Shown piece after piece: positions 7,495-15,730 of a stretch of DNA of 23,249 bases. The notes below the pieces were generated by a model that was not told the origin of the DNA, made no database searches, and was given only the letters and a program-made list of their open reading frames with translations. Each line of letters opens with the position of its first letter. The first letter of the stretch is position 1. The DNA comes from CAZVEE01 sp964625525 (GTDB taxonomy: Bacteria; Pseudomonadota; Alphaproteobacteria; JAJFIK01), in contig CAZVEE010000053.1 in NCBI GenBank assembly GCA_964625525.1, forward strand, positions 1 to 23,249, read 5' to 3'. Made by a program: the position numbers and the translations under genes.

Positions 7495-8328
7495 TCAGAG
7501 CGCCGCGACGGCCTTTTCCAGTCCCGGCAATTTGAGCATGACCATGAGATCGCGCACTTCTTGGCGGGCAGCGACATGACTCATGGTCATTTTTACATCC
7601 GCCTTCGGCTCGTTGAGATCGAGCAGGGTCAGCCCCATGGGGAACATCTCACGATAGATGACGCGCTCGGAAAAGCCCGGTGCGATGCGGAACCCGATCC
7701 GTGTGGACAGGGCGTCGAGCACCTGCCCGACCCGCCGCTTGTTGCGCGCATCCAAAGTGGAAATCCGGTTGCGCATGACGATCCAGTCGATGGATGTGCG
7801 CGTGTTCTGCATGCGCAGCTTGCGGCTCTCCCAGACCATCTCCGAATAGAGGCTCGGCCCCAAGACCTCCAAAGTATCGGGATCGATGCGCGCCAGCAGA
7901 TCGAAATCGACAAAGCTGTCATTCATGGGCGTGATCAGCGTGTCGGCGATCGCATGGCCAAGGCGCGACAAATAGGTATCGGTCCCTGGCGAGTCGATCA
8001 CGACGAAATCACAGGCCGCGCGCAGCGCTGTCAGCACCCGCTCGAAACCGTCCCGTTCCTCATCGTGGGCCGCTGTCCGGTCTTTCAGCTCGCTGCGAGG
8101 GATCACATGCAAGCGCGGCATGGGGATGCGCACCCCGCGCGCCGTGGCCCAGTCTTCGCGGTTCTCCACATACCGGCTGAGCGTGCGCTGACGGCTGTCC
8201 AGATCAATGGCGCCCACAGTGCGGTTCATGCGCAGAAGCGCGACAATGAGATGCATGGCGGTCGTGGACTTGCCCGATCCCCCCTTCTCATTGCCCAGCG
8301 TGATGACGTGCGCGCCGCGTGTGGTCAT
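7495..8328 (-). CDS. mipZ: MipZ, ParA-family ATPase controlling division-site placement
   Basis: The 277-residue protein aligns closely by eye with Caulobacter MipZ. It has the deviant Walker A motif KGGSGKST (15-22), an IDLDSRQRT motif after strand 2, a DFVVIDSPG Walker B region (about 107-115), the family-specific PMNDSFVDFDLL stretch, and the C-terminal FRIAPGFSERVIYREMFPMGLTLLDL blocks, which distinguish MipZ from ParA and MinD. MipZ binds ParB at the chromosome pole, forms a bipolar gradient and blocks FtsZ assembly away from midcell, so FtsZ rings form in the cell centre. parAB and ftsZ are not in the window. The gene is divergent from the flavoenzyme gene across 187 bp. Only a weak GGGAA box precedes the ATG at 8328. 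Confidence 0.95.
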   Translation of the reverse strand: MTTRGAHVITLGNEKGGSGKSTTAMHLIVALLRMNRTVGAIDLDSRQRTLSRYVENREDWATARGVRIPMPRLHVIPRSELKDRTAAHDEERDGFERVLTALRAACDFVVIDSPGTDTYLSRLGHAIADTLITPMNDSFVDFDLLARIDPDTLEVLGPSLYSEMVWESRKLRMQNTRTSIDWIVMRNRISTLDARNKRRVGQVLDALSTRIGFRIAPGFSERVIYREMFPMGLTLLDLNEPKADVKMTMSHVAARQEVRDLMVMLKLPGLEKAVAAL

Positions 8329-8515
8329 CGCATTTCCCAGAAAGGGCGCCGAGAGACGCCCGCGTCTTATATGGTTTCACGCAGAGCCGACCTGGCTGGT
8401 TTTCAGCCTATGGCCCTTTGGGGCTCCATGGTATGAGCAGCCCGGCCCGCCTGTGCAAGACGCCCTTTGGCTGGGCGCCCCCGTGCCGCGAGAGTGTTTC
8501 TGATTCTGGTGTCCC

Positions 8516-9649
8516 ATGACAGTACAACGCAATGACCTGGACTTTGATGCCGCCGTCATCGGCGCGGGCGTCGTGGGGCTGGCCTGTGCCAAGCGGCTGG
8601 CGGAAGCCGGCCTGAGCGTTTTGGTGATCGAGGCTCAGCCCGGCATCGGTTGGGAAACGAGTTCGCGCAACAGCGAAGTGATCCATGCGGGCATCTATTA
8701 CCCCCAGGGCAGCCTGAAGGCCCGCGCCTGCGTCGCGGGCAAGCTTTGGCTCTACGAGTATTGCCGCGCACGGGGCGTGCCCCACCGCCAGCTCGGCAAG
8801 CTGATTGTGGCCACCGATGATAGCGAGATCCCCGCCCTTGACGGGATCATCGCCAAGGCAGCGGCCAATGGGGTGGAGGACTTGGAGCTGATCGGCGGCA
8901 ACCGGGCCATGGATCTGGAACCCGCGCTCTTCTGCGCGGCGGCCGTCGTGTCTCCCTCCACCGGCATCATCGACAGTCACAGCCTGATGGTGAGCTTCCA
9001 AGGCGATACAGAAGCCCAGGGCGGTGTCTTCGCCTTCAACACGAGCGTAGAGCGCATCGAGCCGCTCGACGGCGGTGGCTACACGATCCTTGCCCGCGAC
9101 CAGGGCGGGGAGACCGCCGCCATTTCGGCAGGCCGCCTCGTGAATGCGGCGGGTCTAGGCGCCCAGAGCGTGGCGGGCATGATCACCGGCCTTGACCCGG
9201 CGCATATCCCCACCCGCTATCTGTCCCGCGGCTGTTACTTCTCCATGAGCGCCCGGGCCCCCTTTGAGCGCCTGATTTATCCAGCCCCGCGCCCGGAGAG
9301 CCTCGGCGTTCACCTGACCCTTGATCTGGGCGGGCGTGCCAAATTCGGTCCGGACCATGAATGGATCGACGCCCTTGATTACAGCGTGGACCCGGCACGC
9401 GGCGACAGCTTTTACGAGGCCGTGCGCCGGTATTTCCCCGCCCTGCCCGATGGCGCGTTGCTCCCGGACTATTCCGGCATCCGCCCGAAAATCCAGGCGC
9501 CGGGCGAACCGGCCGCCGATTTCCGGATCGATGGGCCCGAGATGCATGGCTTGCCGGGTCTGGCGAACCTGTTCGGCATTGAAAGCCCCGGTCTCACATC
9601 TTGCTGGCCCCTGGCGGCGATAGTGGCCGAGCGGTTAGACGTGCACTGA
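8516..9649 (+). CDS. FAD-dependent oxidoreductase, L-2-hydroxyglutarate oxidase/dehydrogenase-like
   Basis: The 377-residue protein belongs to the DAO/glycine-oxidase superfamily. It has the N-terminal Rossmann FAD motif GAGVVG (16-21) followed by a basic-acidic strand end (VIEAQ). The block SSRNSEVIHAGIYY (about 48-61) is characteristic of L-2-hydroxyglutarate dehydrogenase and its LhgO relatives. Near the C-terminus the segment DYSGIRPKI and the ending LFGIESPGLTSCWPLA complete the FAD site as in that family. The predicted reaction is oxidation of a 2-hydroxy acid, most likely L-2-hydroxyglutarate to 2-oxoglutarate; the substrate is inferred from family resemblance. There is no signal peptide or membrane segment. 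It is a stand-alone gene, divergent from mipZ and convergent with the carbonic anhydrase gene, whose stop lies only 10 bp beyond its own. Confidence 0.87.
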   Translation: MTVQRNDLDFDAAVIGAGVVGLACAKRLAEAGLSVLVIEAQPGIGWETSSRNSEVIHAGIYYPQGSLKARACVAGKLWLYEYCRARGVPHRQLGKLIVATDDSEIPALDGIIAKAAANGVEDLELIGGNRAMDLEPALFCAAAVVSPSTGIIDSHSLMVSFQGDTEAQGGVFAFNTSVERIEPLDGGGYTILARDQGGETAAISAGRLVNAAGLGAQSVAGMITGLDPAHIPTRYLSRGCYFSMSARAPFERLIYPAPRPESLGVHLTLDLGGRAKFGPDHEWIDALDYSVDPARGDSFYEAVRRYFPALPDGALLPDYSGIRPKIQAPGEPAADFRIDGPEMHGLPGLANLFGIESPGLTSCWPLAAIVAERLDVH

Positions 9650-9658
9650 CGGTGGCGT

Positions 9659-10204
9659 TCACGCCTGCGGATCGAAAATCCGGCGCAAGTCCTCATCGCT
9701 CATACGATCCTGGCCGGCGGCATAGTTGCGGGCGTTCTGCAGATAGAACCGCGCATTGGCCAGATTGGCCTCGCTGTTATCGCGTGTGGTGACAAGTCGC
9801 GCCGGTACGCCGGCGATCACCGAGTTCTCGGGAAACTCGGCCCCTTCGCGCACCAGCGCATGACCGGCGACAATAGAGTTGGCGCCGATCTTCGCCCCGT
9901 CCATCACCGTGGCATTGATCCCAATGAGACAGCGATCGCCAATCTCACAGCCATGCAAGGTCACATGATGGGTGATGGAACAGTCCTCGCCCACAATCGT
10001 CGGCGTCGCAAAACCCACATGCACCATCACAAAGTCTTGGATGTTCGTCCGCGCCCCGATGCGGATGTCATAAACCTCCGCCCGCGTCACCACATGGGGC
10101 CACAGTGAGACATCGCGCCCCACCGTGACCTTGCCGTAAAGATGCACCGTATCGTGAATAAAGGCTGGCTCATCCAGAACCACATGGGGACCGATATGAG
10201 GCAT
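9659..10204 (-). CDS. Gamma-class carbonic anhydrase family protein
   Basis: The 181-residue protein is built almost entirely of left-handed beta-helix hexapeptides (isoleucine/valine every six residues), followed by a C-terminal helix, as in the YrdA/PaaY/CaiE gamma-carbonic anhydrase group. Candidate zinc ligands are H62 in MVHVG, and H79 and H84 in THHVTLHGC; the fixed 5-residue spacing of the last two matches the family. The usual activity would be reversible CO2 hydration in a trimer, although many members have no proven activity. The ATG at 10204 is chosen because AAGGA lies 8 nt upstream; a longer frame back to 10291 would run into the upstream gene. That gene ends 19 bp before this start on the same strand, so the two likely form an operon. 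Confidence 0.9.
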   Translation of the reverse strand: MPHIGPHVVLDEPAFIHDTVHLYGKVTVGRDVSLWPHVVTRAEVYDIRIGARTNIQDFVMVHVGFATPTIVGEDCSITHHVTLHGCEIGDRCLIGINATVMDGAKIGANSIVAGHALVREGAEFPENSVIAGVPARLVTTRDNSEANLANARFYLQNARNYAAGQDRMSDEDLRRIFDPQA

Positions 10205-10223
10205 GCCGTTGTTCCTTCGGTGC

Positions 10224-10685
10224 TTAAGCAATAGCGAATGCCAGATGCGGTGTGCCGTCGGACAACTGCGCGGGCGACACACCTTGCCCATCGATCCGCC
10301 CCGAAACCCGGTGCCGTAAAGCCGAGAAGCTATCGAAGCGCACCACGTCTATGGGCTCGTCAAAATGCAGCGTGACGCGGAACGTGCCATCGGACAAGCC
10401 ATGCACGGTCAGGACACGCCCCTGAAAGGGATGGCCCATATAATGCCCTGTCACGCTCTCGCCCTCGCGCACCGGGGCCTTGGCCACCGCCTTGCGCGCT
10501 AGCGCCGACAAAGTGTTCCAGTCGCGAAAGCCGTAATGGCGGGCCACGCGTTCGAGCGCCTGCGCCTGACTGAGCGGCGCCCCGGCGGCACGAAACGCCA
10601 CGCGCAGGCGGCGCGCTTCAGCCTTGGCCTCGTCAAGACGCGGGGCGATGGGGTCATGAGAAAGGGAAGACGGGGTAAGAATCAT
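10224..10685 (-). CDS. Glyoxalase superfamily-related small protein
   Basis: The 153-residue protein has two parts. Residues about 15-62 (EAKAEARRLRVAFRAAG, then SQAQALERVARHYGFRDWNTL) form a helical module seen in proteins annotated as glyoxalase-related, where Leu/Arg-rich helices end in a RDWNTL-type motif. Residues about 75-150 are beta-rich (GHYMGHPFQGRVLTVH...). I do not see the metal ligands of true glyoxalase I, so no enzymatic role is assigned. The start at 10685 is supported by GGAGG 7 nt upstream; the frame stays open to 10817 but without a better start. It probably heads a two-gene operon with the carbonic anhydrase. Confidence 0.75.
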   Translation of the reverse strand: MILTPSSLSHDPIAPRLDEAKAEARRLRVAFRAAGAPLSQAQALERVARHYGFRDWNTLSALARKAVAKAPVREGESVTGHYMGHPFQGRVLTVHGLSDGTFRVTLHFDEPIDVVRFDSFSALRHRVSGRIDGQGVSPAQLSDGTPHLAFAIA

Positions 10686-10858
10686 CGCAAAGCCTCCAGC
10701 ACCAAACCCGGCCTGAACACTGCGCGGCTGAAACTGGATCTCGGCCAGAGTTTCCAGTCCGATGGGGCTCGCTTTGCCATCGCCGCACGGCAGGCCGGTG
10801 GGCGGATTGCGGATCATCTCATAAAGGCTTCACCAGAGGCGTGGTCACGCCCGCGAGC

Positions 10859-10879
10859 GGCAGGGGCCTTTCCCCTGCC
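10859..10879 (-). terminator. Hairpin downstream of putA, weak terminator candidate
   Basis: GGCAGGGG (10859-10866) and CCCCTGCC (10872-10879) pair over 8 bp with a 5-nt loop. It lies about 50 bp past the putA stop on the minus strand. No T-run follows, so intrinsic termination is doubtful; it may only protect the 3' end. Confidence 0.4.
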
Positions 10880-10928
10880 CTGACCAAACACCAGGACCGC
10901 CCGGCGCGCAAGCCCTGCGTTGGGCCGC

Positions 10929-13900
10929 TCAGCCGCCCATGCTCATGAGCGCTGCATTGCCGCCCGAGGCGGTGGTGTCCGTGCTGACGACCCGTTCTGT
11001 CGCAAAGCGGGTCAGATAGTGCGGTCCGCCCGCCTTGGGACCGGTGCCGGACACCCCCTCGCCGCCAAAGGGCTGGGCGCCCACAACTGCGCCGATCTGG
11101 TTGCGGTTCACATAGACGTTGCCCATGCGCAAGCGCGACGCGACAAAGCCCGCCGTTTCCTCAATGCGTGTATGCACGCCGACGGTCAAGCCATAGCCGA
11201 GAGCATTGATGGCATCGCACAGCGCGCCAAGCTCTGAGGCCTTGTAGCGCAGGACATGGAGGAACGGGCCGAAGACCTCCTTGTCCAGAACATCCAGGCG
11301 TGCAATCTCCACCGCGCGGGGCGCGAAGAAGGTGCCGTGAACGGTCTGGTCTCCCAGCGGCACGGTGAACAGTGGCGTTGCCGCCGTCTCCATGCGCCGT
11401 GCGTGGGCGCTCAGAATGGCCCGCGCGTCCTCATCGATCACCGGCCCGATATCGGTCGCCAGATCCATGGGATCGCCCAAGGTCAGTTCCGCCATGGCAC
11501 CGGTTAGCATGGTGATCACGCGCTCGGCGATGTCTTCCTGCACACAAAGGATACGCAAAGCCGAGCAGCGCTGCCCCGCGCTGTCGAAGGCCGAGGCGAG
11601 CACGTCCTTGATCACCTGCTCCGGCAGTGCCGTGGAGTCCACGATCATACAGTTCTGCCCGCCGGTCTCGGCGATCAGCGGCAGGATCGGCCCGTCCCGC
11701 TCGGCGAGAGAATGATTGATCAGCCGTGCCGTGTCGGTGCCGCCGGTGAACGCCACGCCCGCAATCCGCGGATCCCGGACGAGCGCGCCGCCCACCCGTG
11801 CCCCGTCACCGGGCAAGAGATGCAGCACATCACCCGGCACCCCCGCTTCCAGGAACAGCCGCACCGCCTCTGCCGCAATGATCGGAGTTTGCTCGGCCGG
11901 TTTGGCGACAACCGCATTGCCCGCCCCCAAGGCCGCGGCGACTTGACCGGTGAAAATGGCGATGGGGAAGTTCCACGGACTGATACAGGCGAAGACCCCC
12001 CGTCCGTGCAGGGACATTTCATTGCGCTCGCCCGTCGGTCCGGGTAGCACTGTCGGCCCCGCAAAGTTCGACCGCGCCTCACCCGCATAGTAGCGGAGGA
12101 AATCGATGGCCTCGCGCACATCCGCCAGGGCATTGGGTACGGTCTTGCCCGCTTCGCGCACGCACAGCGCCATGAGGCGCGCCAAATGCTCCTCATAGAG
12201 ATCAGCGACCCGCTCCAGGATCTGCGCCCGCGCCGGACCGCCGCACGCGTCCCAGGTTTCCCATGCCCGCGCGGCCCGGCTCAGCGCGTTCTCGATATCA
12301 TTGGCGTCGGCCTCATGCACCCGGCCCAAGTGCCGACGCCGGTCGGACGGATCGCGCGCTTCGCTGACCGTCACACCGTCCAGGTCCATGACCCCGCCCA
12401 CGATTGGCCCGACCTCGAACGGCCCGGTCACCGCGTCGATCATCTCTTTGAGCAAAGGCCCGGTCACAGTGCGTTCCGTGAGCAGAAGGCCCTTGGCATT
12501 GCTCCGTCCCGGGAAGAGGTCGCGCGGCAGGACGATGCGCGGATGCGGCTTCTCATTCAAGCCCGCAAGGGCCTCCACCGGATCGGCAATGATCTCCTCA
12601 ATGGGGGCAGCATCATCGGCAAGCCGGTTCACGAACGAGCTGTTGGCGCCGTTCTCCAGCAGACGACGCACCAGATAGGCCAGCAGATCCTCATGGCTTC
12701 CCACCGGCGCATAAACGCGCACCGGATAGGGTCGGCCCAGCGCCCCTTCCAGAATTTCCTCATACAGAGGTTCGCCCATGCCATGCAGGCGCTGATACTC
12801 GTACTCGCTCGCCGGACCGCCGATCACCGATAGGGCCGCCACCGTGTGTGCGTTGTGGCTTGCAAACTGCGGGTAGAACGCATCAGGCCGCGCCAGCATC
12901 GCCCGCGCACAGGCCAGATAAGACACATCCGTAGCAAGCTTGCGCGTGAACACCGGATACCCCTCAACGCCCAGGGTCTGGTGCAGCTTGACTTCAGTGT
13001 CCCAATACGCGCCTTTCACCAGACGCACCGGCATGCGCACGCCCAGCTCCCGCGCCAGAGCCGCCAGCCAGTCAATCACCGCCAGAGTGCGCTTTTGATA
13101 GGCCTGGATCGCCAGCCCGAAACCGTTCCACCCCCGCACACTCGGCGCCCGCGCCGCAGCCTCGAAAATATCGAGCGACAGGTCCAGCCGGTCGGCCTCC
13201 TCCGCGTCCATAGTCAGGCCAATGCCCACGCGGCGCGCCTGCTCCGCCAAGCGCACCAAGCGCGGCACCAGGTCCTTTAGCACCCGCTCGCGTTTGGCCT
13301 CCTCATAGCGGGGATGCAGCGCCGACAGCTTCACCGAGATCGAATTGCGGGCGTGGATATCCCGGTCATCACCGCTGGCATGGGCGCCCACATCGGCAAT
13401 GGCGTTCTCATAGGACGCCATATAGCGATCCGCATCCGCCATGGTGCGCGCGGCCTCGCCGAGCATATCGAACGAGAACCGCACCCCGCGCGCGTAATCG
13501 TCGCGGGCCTCGCTCAAGGCCTCCTCGATGGTCCGGCCCAGCACGAACTGGCGGCCCATAATGCGCATGGCATGCAGCATGGCCTGGCGGATGACCGGCT
13601 CGCCGCTGCGATGGACGAGCTTGCTCAAAATCCCGGTGACGTCATTCACCGCCCCGTCCGACAGGCGCACCACGCGGCCCGTTAGCATCAGGCCCCAGCT
13701 CGACGCGTTCACGAACAGCGAGGGCGACTGGCCCAGATGGCGCTCCCAGTCGCCCGATCCGATCTTGTCCTTGATCAGCTTGTTGGCGGTTTCTGCGTCA
13801 GGAATGCGCAACAAAGCCTCGGCGAGGCACATGAGCACCACACCTTCTTCACTCGACAGCGAGTATTGCAGCAGAAACTCGTCGATCCCGCCCTGCTTGC

Positions 13901-14084
13901 GTCGGCCCTTGCGAATCGCTTCCACAAGGCGGCGGGCACGGCGTTCGGTTTCTTCGCGGTCCGGAGCCGTGGCGCGGGCCTGATCAATGAGACGCTCGAC
14001 ACACCGAGTCTCATCTTCGAGCACCGCGGCGGCAATGGCCTCGCGAAGGGGTTGCAATTCATTAAGAGGCGCTGGCTGATCCAT
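10929..14084 (-). CDS. putA: Bifunctional proline dehydrogenase / L-glutamate-gamma-semialdehyde dehydrogenase (PutA)
   Basis: This enzyme oxidises proline to glutamate in two steps: an FAD proline dehydrogenase barrel, then an NAD-dependent P5C dehydrogenase, with channelling between them. Visible are an N-terminal helical domain (1-150), the PRODH barrel (about 170-470) with LVKGAYWD (355-362) and YEYQRLHGM (428-436), and the aldehyde dehydrogenase domain (about 550-1040) with SPWNF (702-706), the general-base region ETGG (E806) and catalytic C840 in GQRC. The end (TASGGNAALMS) is typical of PutA. At 1051 residues it is the short type: no ribbon-helix-helix DNA-binding domain is present, so it should not autorepress as E. 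coli PutA (about 1320 residues) does. No PutR-type regulator gene is adjacent. The ATG at 14084 lacks a clear ribosome site. It is divergent from panC across about 70 bp. Confidence 0.96.
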   Translation of the reverse strand: MDQPAPLNELQPLREAIAAAVLEDETRCVERLIDQARATAPDREETERRARRLVEAIRKGRRKQGGIDEFLLQYSLSSEEGVVLMCLAEALLRIPDAETANKLIKDKIGSGDWERHLGQSPSLFVNASSWGLMLTGRVVRLSDGAVNDVTGILSKLVHRSGEPVIRQAMLHAMRIMGRQFVLGRTIEEALSEARDDYARGVRFSFDMLGEAARTMADADRYMASYENAIADVGAHASGDDRDIHARNSISVKLSALHPRYEEAKRERVLKDLVPRLVRLAEQARRVGIGLTMDAEEADRLDLSLDIFEAAARAPSVRGWNGFGLAIQAYQKRTLAVIDWLAALARELGVRMPVRLVKGAYWDTEVKLHQTLGVEGYPVFTRKLATDVSYLACARAMLARPDAFYPQFASHNAHTVAALSVIGGPASEYEYQRLHGMGEPLYEEILEGALGRPYPVRVYAPVGSHEDLLAYLVRRLLENGANSSFVNRLADDAAPIEEIIADPVEALAGLNEKPHPRIVLPRDLFPGRSNAKGLLLTERTVTGPLLKEMIDAVTGPFEVGPIVGGVMDLDGVTVSEARDPSDRRRHLGRVHEADANDIENALSRAARAWETWDACGGPARAQILERVADLYEEHLARLMALCVREAGKTVPNALADVREAIDFLRYYAGEARSNFAGPTVLPGPTGERNEMSLHGRGVFACISPWNFPIAIFTGQVAAALGAGNAVVAKPAEQTPIIAAEAVRLFLEAGVPGDVLHLLPGDGARVGGALVRDPRIAGVAFTGGTDTARLINHSLAERDGPILPLIAETGGQNCMIVDSTALPEQVIKDVLASAFDSAGQRCSALRILCVQEDIAERVITMLTGAMAELTLGDPMDLATDIGPVIDEDARAILSAHARRMETAATPLFTVPLGDQTVHGTFFAPRAVEIARLDVLDKEVFGPFLHVLRYKASELGALCDAINALGYGLTVGVHTRIEETAGFVASRLRMGNVYVNRNQIGAVVGAQPFGGEGVSGTGPKAGGPHYLTRFATERVVSTDTTASGGNAALMSMGG

Positions 14085-14155
14085 GGTGGTCAGATACGCG
14101 CTTCCCTTTTGGCGATCAAGCGTAGGGTGTTGCGTCCACAGGCGGGGATTTGGGC

Positions 14156-15022
14156 ATGAAACAAAACGCGCACGAGGTGCTGGCCGTGCCAGTGGCGCGC
14201 AAAGTGGCGGCTTTGCGGGCTGTGGTGCGTCAGTGGCGGGCGGACGGTTACTCGGTGGCGCTGGTCCCGACCATGGGCGCGCTGCATGAGGGACATTTGT
14301 CGCTGGTGGACCTGGCGGCCACGCAGGCGGATCGGGTGATTGTCAGCCTGTTCGTGAACCCGACCCAGTTCGCCGCCCATGAGGATCTGGATGCCTATCC
14401 CCGCACAGAAACCGAGGATGCGGAAAAACTGGCCGTGCGGGCTTGTCACCTGATCTATGCCCCGTCCGCCGACGAGGTCTATCCGGATGGCTTTGCCACC
14501 CGCGTCAGCGTGGACGGCGTGGGCGATGGGTTGGAAAGCGACCACCGGCCGCACTTCTTCTCCGGCGTCGCCACGGTGGTGGCGAAACTCCTGCTTCAGG
14601 CCATGCCTGACTACGCAGTGTTTGGGGAAAAGGACTATCAGCAATTGCTGGTGGTGCGCCGCCTGGTGCGGGATCTGGACCTGCCGGTGGAGATCGTGCC
14701 GGGCCCCACCGTGCGTGAGGCAGACGGTCTCGCCATGTCCTCGCGCAATGCTTATCTCACCGCGGCCCAGCGCCAAACCGCCGGTCTCTTGAACAAAGTG
14801 CTCGCGGCCGTGGCCGACCAGATCCGCAAAGGCGCGCCCGTGGCCCCCACCTTGCGCGGCGGCAGGGAAAGCCTTTTGCGGTCCGGCTTTGAAGCCATTG
14901 ATTATCTGGAAGTGCGCGACGCCGACACATTGGGGCCGCTGAGCGTCTCGACCCGTGGCGCCCGTCTGCTCATCGTGGCCCGGCTCGGCGGCATCCGCCT
15001 CTTGGACAATATGGCGATCTAA
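14156..15022 (+). CDS. panC: Pantothenate synthetase (pantoate--beta-alanine ligase)
   Basis: It joins pantoate and beta-alanine using ATP, the last step of pantothenate (vitamin B5) synthesis, in the cytoplasm. The 288-residue length fits the family (E. coli 283). Class I aminoacyl-tRNA-synthetase-like motifs are present: PTMGALHEGH (38-47), FVNPTQF (67-72 region), FGEKDYQQ (157-164) and the KMSKS-like MSSRN (194-198). The ATG at 14156 is preferred, with a GCGGGG stretch about 8 nt upstream; a TTG six bases earlier is in frame. panB is not adjacent. The stop codon overlaps the stop of the convergent DUF1489 gene. Confidence 0.96.
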   Translation: MKQNAHEVLAVPVARKVAALRAVVRQWRADGYSVALVPTMGALHEGHLSLVDLAATQADRVIVSLFVNPTQFAAHEDLDAYPRTETEDAEKLAVRACHLIYAPSADEVYPDGFATRVSVDGVGDGLESDHRPHFFSGVATVVAKLLLQAMPDYAVFGEKDYQQLLVVRRLVRDLDLPVEIVPGPTVREADGLAMSSRNAYLTAAQRQTAGLLNKVLAAVADQIRKGAPVAPTLRGGRESLLRSGFEAIDYLEVRDADTLGPLSVSTRGARLLIVARLGGIRLLDNMAI

Positions 15023-15435
15023 AGCAGGCCCAGCTCGCGCAGCTCCGCCTGCATGGCCGGCGGCAAGCCGTCGCTGTCGCTCCCGCCTTTCAAATCCGCC
15101 GGGGCATCCGCGGGTTTCAGATAGCGCCAGCCCTGAAAGGGCCTGCGCGGGGTCGGGACCACCGGTATCAAATCTTTGTGCATGAGCAGATCACAGCGCT
15201 GAATGCCGTCGGTGTCCGTAAACAAGCGGAGATCCAGCAGCCGCTGGCGCGCCTGGATAAACCCCTTGATCACCCAGTAAATGGAGCCCCCATCCAGCAC
15301 CTCATCGCGGCGCTTGGGTGCCATGCGTGTGGTGTGAGCAATCTCGCCAACTGTCTTGAGACGCCCCTTCTGCCAGCGCCCCAGATCCTCGATGCTGTCC
15401 GCGCCCACGCAGAGCTTGATGATGTGAAAGGTCAT
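15019..15435 (-). CDS. DUF1489 family protein
   Basis: The 138-residue protein matches DUF1489, a family largely confined to alphaproteobacteria and of unknown function. It begins MTFHIIKLCVGADSIEDL, has the central DGGSIYWVIKGFIQARQRLL block (about 52-71), and ends its conserved part with RPFQGWRYLK. The start at 15435 is chosen because the family begins at this MT(L/F)H motif; the frame stays open upstream to 15804 but that extension is low-complexity and has no family match. No signal peptide or membrane segment. Its stop overlaps the panC stop by a few bases on the opposite strand, so the two transcripts must overlap at their 3' ends. A TTATCCACA sequence lies about 50 bp upstream of its start. 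Confidence 0.88.
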   Translation of the reverse strand: MTFHIIKLCVGADSIEDLGRWQKGRLKTVGEIAHTTRMAPKRRDEVLDGGSIYWVIKGFIQARQRLLDLRLFTDTDGIQRCDLLMHKDLIPVVPTPRRPFQGWRYLKPADAPADLKGGSDSDGLPPAMQAELRELGLL

Positions 15436-15484
15436 GGCCCCAAAGTAGGCTCTGCCTTGAGCTGCGGCCAGGGTTGGGGTGGTC

Positions 15485-15493
15485 TTATCCACA
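15485..15493 (+). promoter_or_regulatory. Single perfect DnaA-box sequence
   Basis: TTATCCACA matches the consensus DnaA box exactly and lies 50 bp upstream of the DUF1489 start in a 295-bp gap. No second box, AT-rich unwinding element or origin gene is nearby, so it is not an origin. Chance occurrence is quite possible; DnaA regulation of the flanking genes is speculative. Confidence 0.25.
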
Positions 15494-15730
15494 AGTGGTG
15501 TCGCCGCAAATGCGGCTGCGGCGAGCCAATGCCATGGAGGCCCTGTCATTGCGCCACCCAGGGACACTGCCATCACCGCCCAGCCCCGCACCGCGCTCGT
15601 GACCAATGCGATGGACTTCGCCGGCGGCTGGGCCTTCGGACCGGCGCGTCCCCCGTAAGGCCGGCTTTCGCTCGAACCCCCGGCCAGCTTCTGGCATGAT
15701 CCCGCGTGAGGCGAATGAGGGGTTTGAGCC

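Noticed and set aside
7318..8436. A 372-residue open frame on the plus strand
   Set aside because: It is antisense to mipZ, whose identity is certain; composition is that of a shadow frame.
10205..10291. N-terminal extension of the carbonic anhydrase
   Set aside because: It would overlap the 3' end of the upstream gene, adds 29 non-family residues, and the ATG at 10204 has a good ribosome site.
15485..15493. Replication origin around the DnaA box
   Set aside because: Only one box, no AT-rich unwinding region and no origin-linked gene such as dnaA, hemE or parAB.
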